From assembly GCA_036567205.1 (NCBI GenBank), contig DATCVA010000222.1:1-5327 (forward strand): 5,327 nucleotides of DNA. Reading direction: 5' to 3'. The notes beneath the pieces are model-generated. The model searched no databases, had not been told where the DNA came from, and saw nothing but the letters and a program-made list of their open reading frames with translations. Shown here one piece after another: positions 1 through 4,901 of this stretch (positions are counted from its first letter, which is position 1; each line of letters opens with the position of its first letter). Source of the stretch: DATCVA01 sp036567205 (GTDB lineage Bacteria; Pseudomonadota; Gammaproteobacteria; Burkholderiales; Burkholderiaceae_B). The position numbers and the translations under genes were made by a program.

Positions 1-550
1 GTGTCATTTTAATGCCCTTGCGCATCTTCAGCATTTCGCCCGCCAGGTGCGGTGCGCCGCCTGCGCCGCTGCTCGAGAAATTCAGCTTGCCGGGATTATC
101 TTGCCCATATTTGACTATGGAAGATAGTGTGCCGCCTTCAAAGTCAGGCCGGGTAATGAGCAGCAGTGGGGCGAATGCCAGCATGGTGACGCCGGAAAAG
201 TCCTTTACGGGATCATACGGAACTTTGTCGATAACGGCCGGGTTCAGCGTAAGGTTGGTGCTGGTAAATAACAGCGTGTACCCGTCGGGCTGAGCACGAG
301 CCACGGCTTCCATGCCGATATTGCCGCTGGCCCCGGCGCGGTTCTCGACAACCACAGCTTGTTTTAACGCGGTGGAAATAGTGTCGGCCGTCATGCGGGC
401 AAGAATGTCGGTGCTTCCTCCCGCAGCAAACGGCACAATTATGCGTATGGGTTTATCGGGGTAGGCGCTTGACTGTGCCAAGGCGGACGCGCCCGGGGCC
501 AACGATAGTACGGCTATTGACAAGGCAGTGGCAAGCCATTGTTTTTTCAT
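1..550 (-). CDS. Bug/TctC-family tripartite tricarboxylate transporter substrate-binding protein, 3' part missing
   Basis: Reading leftward from an ATG at 550, the frame stays open to the window edge and gives 183 residues of a family usually about 320-330 long, so roughly the last 140 residues are outside. A GGAG Shine-Dalgarno (556-559) lies 5 nt before the ATG and supports the start. Residues 1-25 form a Sec signal peptide: basic MKKQ, hydrophobic core, and an Ala-rich ASALA cleavage region before QSSAYPDKP. Family motifs follow in order: IIVPFAAGGSTDILAR (37-52), VVVENRAGASGNIG (66-79), ARAQPDGYTLL (84-94), VPYDPVKDF (110-118) and a FSSSGAGG-type segment near 158-165. Family knowledge: these periplasmic proteins bind small organic acids and deliver them to TctA/TctB-type permeases. 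The gene lies 47 bp downstream of another Bug gene on the same strand, so co-transcription is likely. The ligand cannot be read from the sequence. Confidence 0.93.
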   Translation of the reverse strand, partial: MKKQWLATALSIAVLSLAPGASALAQSSAYPDKPIRIIVPFAAGGSTDILARMTADTISTALKQAVVVENRAGASGNIGMEAVARAQPDGYTLLFTSTNLTLNPAVIDKVPYDPVKDFSGVTMLAFAPLLLITRPDFEGGTLSSIVKYGQDNPGKLNFSSSGAGGAPHLAGEMLKMRKGIKMT

Positions 551-597
551 GACGTCTCCGATTTAAATTGAGTTTTTAGCTTGGCCTGAGACCGTAG

Positions 598-1662
598 TTA
601 CTTGGGAATGCTTACTTTTGCCCACTTGCTTACTTCTGCGTTGATCAGCTTGGTGAATTCCTCCGGCGAGTTGCCTACGGTTTCCAGTCCTTGTTGCAAC
701 AACTGCTGTTGAATTTGGGGATCCGCCAGAAATGCTTTGGTTTTCTGGGCAAGCAGCTGGACAATTGCCGGGGGCGTGTTGGCGGGCGCCAGAAGGCCGT
801 ACCAGGTGCTTACGTCGAAATCTTTAAAACCCTGTTCGTTCAATGTAGGCACCTCGGGGACCAGCTTGGAGCGGTGAGCCGAGGTAACGCCCAGTATCTT
901 GACTTTGCCCGAGCTTACGTACTGTGCTGTTGAAACCGGTGTCCCGAACATCAGGGGTACCTGGCCTCCGACCAAGTCGACGGCAGCGGGCGCCGCCCCT
1001 TTGTATGGAGCATGCAACAACTTTACGCCCGCTTCCTGGGCAAATAGTTCACCCGCCACGTGCCCGACGCTGCCTACTCCCGCTGACGAGAAGATCATCG
1101 GTTCGGATTTTTTTCTGGCCTCTTCAACCAGCTCGCGAACATTGTTGGCCTTGACGCCCGGATTAGCCAGAACCAGCATTGGGGTGCGAGCAATCAGGGA
1201 AATGGGGGCGAAGTCTTTTATGGTGTCGTAAGGAACCTTGTCATACACCGCCTGATTTATTCCGTGGGTGCCGACGGTTCCCAGTACAAGCGTATAACCA
1301 TCGGGACGCGCTTTGGCGACGTAGTCTGAACCGATCATCCCGTTTGCCCCGGGGCGATTTTCGACGACGACGGTTTGACCGAGTCCCTTGGCAAGCTCGG
1401 ACGCCAGCAATCGTGCGATAAAGTCGGTACCGCCACCAGCGGAAAACGGGGAAACGATGGTGACTGCTTTGGACGGATAGGTGTCCTGGGCGGTTGCGTT
1501 GGCGACAAACAGGGTGTTGACGGACAAGGCCAGCAAGATTGTCGGCCAAAGCTTCAGGTGTTTTCTTAAGGAGGCAGGCATTTTCCTTGGGCTGATGGCG
1601 TTTTTTGGCGGGGTGCAAAGGCGGTTAGTACGTGGCTGTTTGTTTTGCAGCGTTAAAGTCAT
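598..1662 (-). CDS. Bug/TctC-family tripartite tricarboxylate transporter substrate-binding protein, second copy
   Basis: Complete periplasmic solute-binding protein of 354 residues from the ATG at 1662. Motifs in order: VTIVSPFSAGGGTDFIAR (67-84), VVVENRPGANGMIG (98-111), AKARPDGYTLVLG (116-128), VPYDTIKDFAPIS (143-155), FSSAGVGSVGHVAGE (191-205), APYKGAAPAAVDLVGGQVPLMF (218-239) and STWYGLLAPANTP (285-297), covering the whole Bug fold. I chose 1662 because a GGAG sits 5 nt upstream (1668-1671), whereas the in-frame ATG at 1680 has none. This start leaves an unusually long, basic leader of about 38 residues before the hydrophobic core (TILLALSV, 41-48) and a likely ATA/Q cleavage near residue 58. 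An internal ATG at 1581 (residue 28) would give a normal 327-residue precursor, but its AAGGA lies only 2 nt before the start. Probably first in a leftward operon with the Bug gene downstream. Ligand unknown. Confidence 0.94.
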   Translation of the reverse strand: MTLTLQNKQPRTNRLCTPPKNAISPRKMPASLRKHLKLWPTILLALSVNTLFVANATAQDTYPSKAVTIVSPFSAGGGTDFIARLLASELAKGLGQTVVVENRPGANGMIGSDYVAKARPDGYTLVLGTVGTHGINQAVYDKVPYDTIKDFAPISLIARTPMLVLANPGVKANNVRELVEEARKKSEPMIFSSAGVGSVGHVAGELFAQEAGVKLLHAPYKGAAPAAVDLVGGQVPLMFGTPVSTAQYVSSGKVKILGVTSAHRSKLVPEVPTLNEQGFKDFDVSTWYGLLAPANTPPAIVQLLAQKTKAFLADPQIQQQLLQQGLETVGNSPEEFTKLINAEVSKWAKVSIPK

Positions 1663-1667
1663 GTGGT

Positions 1668-1671
1668 CTCC
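1668..1671 (-). promoter_or_regulatory. Ribosome binding site deciding the start of the second leftward Bug gene
   Basis: GGAG on the minus strand, 5 nt before the ATG at 1662. It favours this start over the in-frame ATG at 1680. The downstream Bug gene has the same GGAGAC element at the same 5-nt distance (556-559), preceded by a similar AAATC tract. Confidence 0.6.
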
Positions 1672-1881
1672 GGATTTCATTGATTTGTTTTAATTTCGAA
1701 AGCACGGCCAGGTAGGCGGAGCTTTCGGGCGCGTCTTGCCTTCTTCAGTTTGAAAGTAAGCCGTGCGTTATTTAGTTTTAGCAATCCAGACTGCTCAATG
1801 AAAGCGGCCGGCGCCGAATAGAGTTTTCGAAAAATATGAATCTTCCATGGCGGGTAAGCATTCAATCAAGCGATTTGCCTG

Positions 1882-1896
1882 GTACAACCGATGTAC
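1882..1896. promoter_or_regulatory. Candidate LysR-type operator, GTACA-N5-TGTAC
   Basis: Perfect 5-bp inverted repeat GTACA-accga-TGTAC. The symmetric T (1883) and A (1895) are separated by 11 bases, matching the T-N11-A rule for LysR-type binding sites. It lies about 115 bp upstream of the rightward Bug start and 37 bp, centre to centre, from the next repeat. Which regulator would bind is an inference; the LysR-type gene at 3818-4771 is the only regulator in view. Confidence 0.35.
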
Positions 1897-1917
1897 GGCT
1901 GCAGCAATTAAAAGATC

Positions 1918-1934
1918 ATTCAAGTTAAATGAAT
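1918..1934. promoter_or_regulatory. Candidate LysR-type operator, ATTCA-N7-TGAAT
   Basis: Perfect 5-bp inverted repeat ATTCA-agttaaa-TGAAT. T1920 and A1932 have 11 bases between them, again fitting T-N11-A. The AT-rich core also resembles promoter DNA, so chance symmetry is possible. It lies about 78 bp before the rightward Bug start codon, a plausible place for an activator site. Confidence 0.3.
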
Positions 1935-2000
1935 AACGTCTTCGGGATTTGCCTGTGTTCTGTTCAAGCATGAACGAGCAGAATTGGGCTAATGCTATTT

Positions 2001-2006
2001 AGGAGG
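2001..2006 (+). promoter_or_regulatory. Strong ribosome binding site of the rightward Bug gene
   Basis: AGGAGG, a full match to the anti-Shine-Dalgarno core, lies 5 nt before the ATG at 2012. It is the strongest ribosome site in the window and fixes the start of this gene. High translation would suit an abundant periplasmic binding protein. Confidence 0.85.
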
Positions 2007-2011
2007 ACGCC

Positions 2012-3007
2012 ATGAAACTATTAATAAAAAGACAACGCATGACGCTGGTTGCGGCCGCGGTTGTGTTGACCTTTACCGCGGGAATCGCTTCGCAGGCGCA
2101 AGCGCAATATCCCGAACGGCCCATACATCTTGTCGTGGGCTTTCCGGCGGGCGGTGCGTCCGATGTCGCCGCCCGCGCGGTGGCCGACAAAATGGCGGTT
2201 CGCCTGGGACAGCCCATTGTTGTTGAAAATAAGCCAGGTGCGGCAAGCAATATTGCTTCTGATGCTGTTGCTAAAGCAGCCCCCGATGGATACACGGTCT
2301 TGTTTGGAACAATATCGCTTTCCATTAATGGCAGCCTGTATAAAAAATTAAGCTATGACGCCGTCAGGGACCTGACACCCATTTCCCAGTTGTCATCGGC
2401 TCCTTTTTTGCTGGTGGTGCATCCCTCGTCGCCATTTCATTCGGTGAAAGATCTGATCGATGCAGCCAAGAAAACCGATAAGGACAAGGCCATTCATTTT
2501 GCCAGCGCCGGTAATGGCTCTGGCTCGCATTTGTTCACCGAGCTTTTCAGCAGCCGGGCAGGTATTAATTTGTCGCATGTGCCATATCGGGGGGCAGCGC
2601 CAGCCATGGTGGATGTGCTCGGTGGCCAGGTGCCTCTTACCTTCGACAATATCATCACGACCTTGCCATTAGTCGAAACCGGAAAATTGCGTGCACTGGC
2701 CGTCAGCTCTAAACAGCGCTCGTCTGCGGCGCCGAACATTCCCACCCTGGACGAGGCGGGCGTACCGGGCTATGACGCTTCGTCATGGTTTGGTTTATTT
2801 GCGCCTTCCGGAACGCCCGCCGCTGTCATTAATAAGCTTCAGGAAGCGGCAGTCTACGCAGTAAAAACTCCGGAAGTCAGCGCAACTTTACGCGCCGTAG
2901 GCGCAGAACCAGTTGGCTCATCGTCAGCTCAGTTCGATTCCTTTTTCAAAGCCGAGGTCAATAAGTGGTCCGAGGTTGTTAAACGCGCCAATGTACAAAT
3001 TGATTGA
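2012..3007 (+). CDS. Bug/TctC-family tripartite tricarboxylate transporter substrate-binding protein, third copy
   Basis: Complete 331-residue precursor of the usual family length. Signal peptide: basic MKLLIKRQR, hydrophobic core (about 11-25), likely cleavage after AQA (29-31) before QYPERP. Motifs in order: LVVGFPAGGASDVAAR (40-55), IVVENKPGAASNIAS (69-83), AKAAPDGYTVLFG (87-99), LSYDAVRDLTPIS (113-125), FASAGNGSGSHLFTELF (163-179), VPYRGAAPAMVDVLGGQVPL (190-209), SSWFGLFAPSGTP (257-269), and the C-terminal EVNKWSEVVK helix (315-324). It differs from the two leftward copies in its ligand-loop residues (GFPAGGASD against SPFSAGGGTD and VPFAAGGSTD), so a different ligand is possible. It is followed after 53 bp by the racemase-like gene on the same strand, suggesting an operon that pairs capture of an acid with an enzyme acting on it. 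No permease gene is near. Ligand not determinable here. Confidence 0.95.
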   Translation: MKLLIKRQRMTLVAAAVVLTFTAGIASQAQAQYPERPIHLVVGFPAGGASDVAARAVADKMAVRLGQPIVVENKPGAASNIASDAVAKAAPDGYTVLFGTISLSINGSLYKKLSYDAVRDLTPISQLSSAPFLLVVHPSSPFHSVKDLIDAAKKTDKDKAIHFASAGNGSGSHLFTELFSSRAGINLSHVPYRGAAPAMVDVLGGQVPLTFDNIITTLPLVETGKLRALAVSSKQRSSAAPNIPTLDEAGVPGYDASSWFGLFAPSGTPAAVINKLQEAAVYAVKTPEVSATLRAVGAEPVGSSSAQFDSFFKAEVNKWSEVVKRANVQID

Positions 3008-3060
3008 GCTTCCAGGCGCGGCACAGTCAGAGTTTTTTAACGCAAAAAATCGGTAGAACT

Positions 3061-3870
3061 ATGAAAATTTGGCATCAAAGCTTTACAGTATTGGATGATT
3101 TGGGGGCGTATCATGACGCTCTTAAAACACATTTTGCGCGCGTGGCGCGGCCCGGCACAGAAATAATCCTGCATGGCATGCATCCGGGCACTTATCGGTC
3201 CAACTATCCCGGCTCCGATATTCGGCATGCCGCGTTGCAGTATGTGCATGGGCTTCAATTCATGCTGGGCGCCGTGCAAGCCCAGCGTGAAGGTTATGAC
3301 GTTTACGCAATTAGCACCTTGCCAGAGCCCGCCCTAAGGGAAATTCGCGGTATGGTGGACATCCCCGTCGTGGGGTATGGCGAATCCGCCATGCTGACCG
3401 CCTGCATGCTGGGGCGTAAATTCGGAGTCCTGGTTTTCATCGACGATTTAAACGAGTTGATTGCCGAGAACGCAAAGGGGCATGGGCTGGAGTCAAGGTT
3501 CGCGGGCGCGATGCCGGTAGGATTCACCTTCAACGACGTGCTTAAAGGGTTTGATGACCCCACCGAGTTGATAGAGCGCTTCAAAAGCGCCGCGCGCAAG
3601 CTGATCGCGGCTGGCGCCGATGTGATCATTCCTGGCGAAGCCCCCATGAATGTATTGCTGGCGCGAAATGGCGTAACAGAGGTGGATGGCGTTCCTGTTC
3701 TGGATTCACTTGCCACCTGGATCAAGCAGGCCGAAGCCATGGCTGATTTGCGAAAATTGTGCGGTACCAAGCCGTGTCGCAACGGCTACTATCACAAACT
3801 GCCTGAAATGGACCGTGTCAGTGAGATTTTTTCGTTTTACGGCCTGGACCGACTTCAACCTGGGTCTTAA
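3061..3870 (+). CDS. Asp/Glu/hydantoin racemase-superfamily protein lacking the usual catalytic cysteines
   Basis: A 269-residue cytoplasmic protein without signal peptide or membrane segments. The MKIWHQSFTVLDD start, the DIPVVGYGESAML segment (100-112) and AGADVIIPGEAPMN (184-197) place it in the superfamily of aspartate, glutamate and hydantoin racemases, maleate isomerase and arylmalonate decarboxylase. Those enzymes use one or two cysteines, one in each half-domain. By eye, the positions expected for them are Ser85-Thr86 (in YAISTLPEP) and Glu193 (in PGEAPMN); the only cysteines are 115, 234 and 239, which do not fit. The racemase label therefore describes fold, not reaction. I chose the ATG at 3061 because the MKIW start is family-like; its ribosome site is weak (GGTAG). 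The frame is open back to a TTG at 3004 that overlaps the preceding stop, but nothing supports that start. Downstream of a Bug gene, it probably acts on the imported acid or a derivative. Its last 53 bp overlap the convergent regulator gene. Confidence 0.85.
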   Translation: MKIWHQSFTVLDDLGAYHDALKTHFARVARPGTEIILHGMHPGTYRSNYPGSDIRHAALQYVHGLQFMLGAVQAQREGYDVYAISTLPEPALREIRGMVDIPVVGYGESAMLTACMLGRKFGVLVFIDDLNELIAENAKGHGLESRFAGAMPVGFTFNDVLKGFDDPTELIERFKSAARKLIAAGADVIIPGEAPMNVLLARNGVTEVDGVPVLDSLATWIKQAEAMADLRKLCGTKPCRNGYYHKLPEMDRVSEIFSFYGLDRLQPGS

Positions 3871-4771
3871 TGCTGGGCCGGCGCCGTTCATCGAAGATTT
3901 CAAGAAGAAAATCGATGAATGTACGCACTTTGGGTGAGACGAATCGGGATTTTACCGTTACGGCATGGAAGGTGCGTACAACTGTGTTCCAGTCAGGGAA
4001 AAGCTCGATGAGCTTTCCTTGACTGATCAGGTCGGCTACGAAAATATCCAATACGTATATGAACCCTGCCTCTTGTGTGGCGGCTTGTATTAGCGCCTGC
4101 GTGTTGTTGAAATGCAGCGCTCCCTGGGGGCGTAATACGACTTGCTCGTCGCCTTTGGTAAATATCCAGTCGTTGGGACGGTAGTTGCCTTCTTCAAACA
4201 GGCCAAGACATTGTGCAGGGTCAAGCTTTTCGGGGTGCGATTCGCGCAGAGCCGCTGCCAGGGCCGGCGCAGCGCAGACAATATGTCTGGCTTCATAGAT
4301 GGGGCGGCCGACCAGATCGGCATCTTCGATGCGGTCCATGCGAATGGCAACATCGGTGCCGCGATCAATGAGCTTTTGCGGCGTATTGGTCAGCGTAACG
4401 GCAATCGATAATTCGGGGTGCCGCTTGGTGAACTGAACCAGAGCCGGGCACAGCAGGCTTTGTCCAATGGCAAAAGGCGCTTCAATGCGTAGCGGGCCGG
4501 CAATCTCGATGGCATTGATTTTGACATCGGATTCGGCCTGGGCCACTGCCTGGAGTATTTCGCGGCATTTGGGAAGAAACAGTTTCCCTTCCTCTGTCAG
4601 GTGCAAATGGCGAGTATTGCGCTGGATCAATGTGACCCCAAGATGCTTTTCCAGATTCCTGACGCTTGATGTGACCGTGGCATTGGCCAGGTCAAGTGAT
4701 TCAGCCGCCCGTGAAAAGCTCTCGCATTCAACCACGCGAACGAAAACTTCCATTCCCCACAATCTGTCCAT
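3818..4771 (-). CDS. LysR-type transcriptional regulator
   Basis: 317 residues. The N-terminal winged helix-turn-helix spans about residues 1-60: MEVFVRVVECESFSRAAESL, then ATVTSSVRNLEKHLGVTLIQR, then a LHLTEEG wing. A linker helix (62-90) leads to the effector domain (about 91-294), with segments such as GPLRIEAPFAIG, LSIAVTLTNTPQKLIDRGTDVAIRM and GKLIELFPDW. MDRLWGMEVFVRV at the start is typical of the CrgA/DmlR-like subgroup. I chose the ATG at 4771, with AAAAGG 9 nt upstream (4781-4786); an in-frame TTG at 4789 would add six residues. The protein ends in a charged tail of about 23 residues (DERRRPSIKTQ...KKSH) beyond the normal fold, and about the last 17 codons overlap the convergent racemase-like gene. 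It is divergent from the flavoprotein gene across 130 bp with several inverted repeats, the classic layout for a LysR regulator of its neighbour and itself. The inducer is unknown, probably a carboxylate of the pathway. Confidence 0.95.
   Translation of the reverse strand: MDRLWGMEVFVRVVECESFSRAAESLDLANATVTSSVRNLEKHLGVTLIQRNTRHLHLTEEGKLFLPKCREILQAVAQAESDVKINAIEIAGPLRIEAPFAIGQSLLCPALVQFTKRHPELSIAVTLTNTPQKLIDRGTDVAIRMDRIEDADLVGRPIYEARHIVCAAPALAAALRESHPEKLDPAQCLGLFEEGNYRPNDWIFTKGDEQVVLRPQGALHFNNTQALIQAATQEAGFIYVLDIFVADLISQGKLIELFPDWNTVVRTFHAVTVKSRFVSPKVRTFIDFLLEIFDERRRPSIKTQVEVGPGRKTKKSH
3990..4025. repeat. 36-nt near-perfect inverted repeat inside the regulator gene
   Basis: Left arm CAGTCAGGGAAAAGCTC (3990-4006), loop GAT (4007-4009), right arm GAGCTTTCCTTGACTG (4010-4025). 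The arms form 15 Watson-Crick pairs plus one G-T pair, with a single bulged A. It encodes regulator residues of about 249-261 (around GKLIELFPDW). No T-run follows on either strand, so it is not a canonical intrinsic terminator. It begins 120 nt after the stop of the convergent racemase-like gene, where that mRNA could end. Confidence 0.8.
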
Positions 4772-4795
4772 AAGGTCACGCCTTTTCAATTTTTT

Positions 4796-4810
4796 CTAAT
4801 AGATCATTAG
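4796..4810. promoter_or_regulatory. Candidate LysR-type operator, CTAAT-N5-ATTAG
   Basis: Perfect 5-bp inverted repeat CTAAT-agatc-ATTAG, with T4797 and A4809 separated by 11 bases (T-N11-A). It lies only 25 bp upstream of the regulator's start codon, where binding would hinder its own transcription or early elongation. Its position beside the regulator gene suggests autoregulation, which is an inference. Confidence 0.45.
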
Positions 4811-4833
4811 GTTCCAATGCCTGTCTGAACCTA
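4808..4833. promoter_or_regulatory. Inverted repeat TAGGTTC-N12-GAACCTA between regulator and flavoprotein genes
   Basis: Perfect 7-bp arms TAGGTTC (4808-4814) and GAACCTA (4827-4833) with a 12-nt spacer. The left arm shares three bases with the neighbouring CTAAT-N5-ATTAG repeat, and the right arm coincides with the possible -10 box of the regulator promoter. This fits an operator controlling the regulator gene; a hairpin in its leader is an alternative. Confidence 0.4.
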
Positions 4834-4855
4834 GTTTAGCCACCTACACTGGCAA
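4828..4855 (-). promoter_or_regulatory. Possible sigma-70 promoter of the regulator gene
   Basis: On the minus strand, TTGCCA (4855-4850; 5 of 6 against TTGACA) is followed after 16 nt by TAGGTT (4833-4828), which keeps the T1, A2 and T6 positions that matter most in a -10 box. Transcription would begin near 4821, leaving a leader of about 50 nt. The -35 box overlaps the 4845-4861 inverted repeat and the -10 box the 4808-4833 repeat. The -10 match is only 3 of 6, so this is tentative. Confidence 0.3.
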
Positions 4856-4861
4856 AGTGTA
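4845..4861. promoter_or_regulatory. Inverted repeat TACACT-N5-AGTGTA, candidate operator of the divergent promoters
   Basis: Perfect 6-bp arms TACACT-ggcaa-AGTGTA centred 49 bp before the flavoprotein start codon. The symmetric T-N11-A pair is absent (C and G fill those places), so it is either a looser LysR site or the target of another protein. Its centre contains the TTGCCA proposed as the regulator's -35 box. A shorter repeat, CCGT-N5-ACGG (4862-4874), abuts it. Confidence 0.4.
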
Positions 4862-4901
4862 CCGTGTGATACGGCTAGCGAATATTCTACAGGGTGGAGC
4901 A

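Larger units (their letters stand above)
1663..2011. other. Divergent intergenic region between two Bug transcription units
   Basis: This gap of about 350 bp is AT-richer than its surroundings and must hold the start signals of the leftward Bug pair and of the rightward Bug/racemase-like pair. I see no convincing sigma-70 promoter with good -35 and -10 boxes and proper spacing on either strand, and no tRNA or intrinsic terminator. It holds two inverted repeats with the LysR-type T-N11-A geometry (1882-1896 and 1918-1934), two TTTCGAAA palindromes (1694-1701 and 1825-1832), and the Shine-Dalgarno sites at its two ends. A 62-codon leftward open frame (1677-1865) begins with TTG, lacks a credible ribosome site and resembles nothing I recognise, so I do not call it a gene. 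Confidence 0.7.

Noticed and set aside
12..293. Rightward 93-codon open frame at the left edge
   Set aside because: It lies antisense to the first Bug gene, whose signal peptide and family motifs are clear; this frame has no recognisable motif.
1677..1865. Leftward 62-codon frame whose stop (TGA) overlaps the ATG at 1680
   Set aside because: It starts with TTG without a convincing ribosome site, matches no family I recognise, and the ATG it would couple to is not the best start of the Bug gene.
3004..3060. TTG start at 3004 overlapping the Bug stop as TTGA, adding 19 residues to the racemase-like protein
   Set aside because: No Shine-Dalgarno precedes it, and the added residues look unlike the family's N-terminus, which begins MKIW at 3061. 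Translational coupling remains possible but unsupported.
3303..3782. Long leftward 159-codon frame antisense to the racemase-like gene
   Set aside because: A shadow frame: Ser/Pro/Ala-rich composition, no motif, and the plus-strand frame has clear family sequence.
3887..3919. 8-bp inverted repeat TTCATCGA-N17-TCGATGAA just after the racemase-like stop, considered as a terminator
   Set aside because: The loop is long, the stem is AT-rich and no T-run follows on either strand; it lies within regulator codons and is much weaker than the 3990-4025 repeat.
4772..4789. TTG start at 4789 for the regulator
   Set aside because: The ATG at 4771 gives the standard LysR start and has AAAAGG 9 nt upstream; the longer form would use that AAAAGG as codons.
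4866..4888. GATACG or TATTCT as the -10 box of the flavoprotein promoter
   Set aside because: Neither has a fair -35 box at 16-18 nt, and TATTCT would start transcription inside the ribosome site. The real promoter, perhaps regulator-dependent, cannot be placed.
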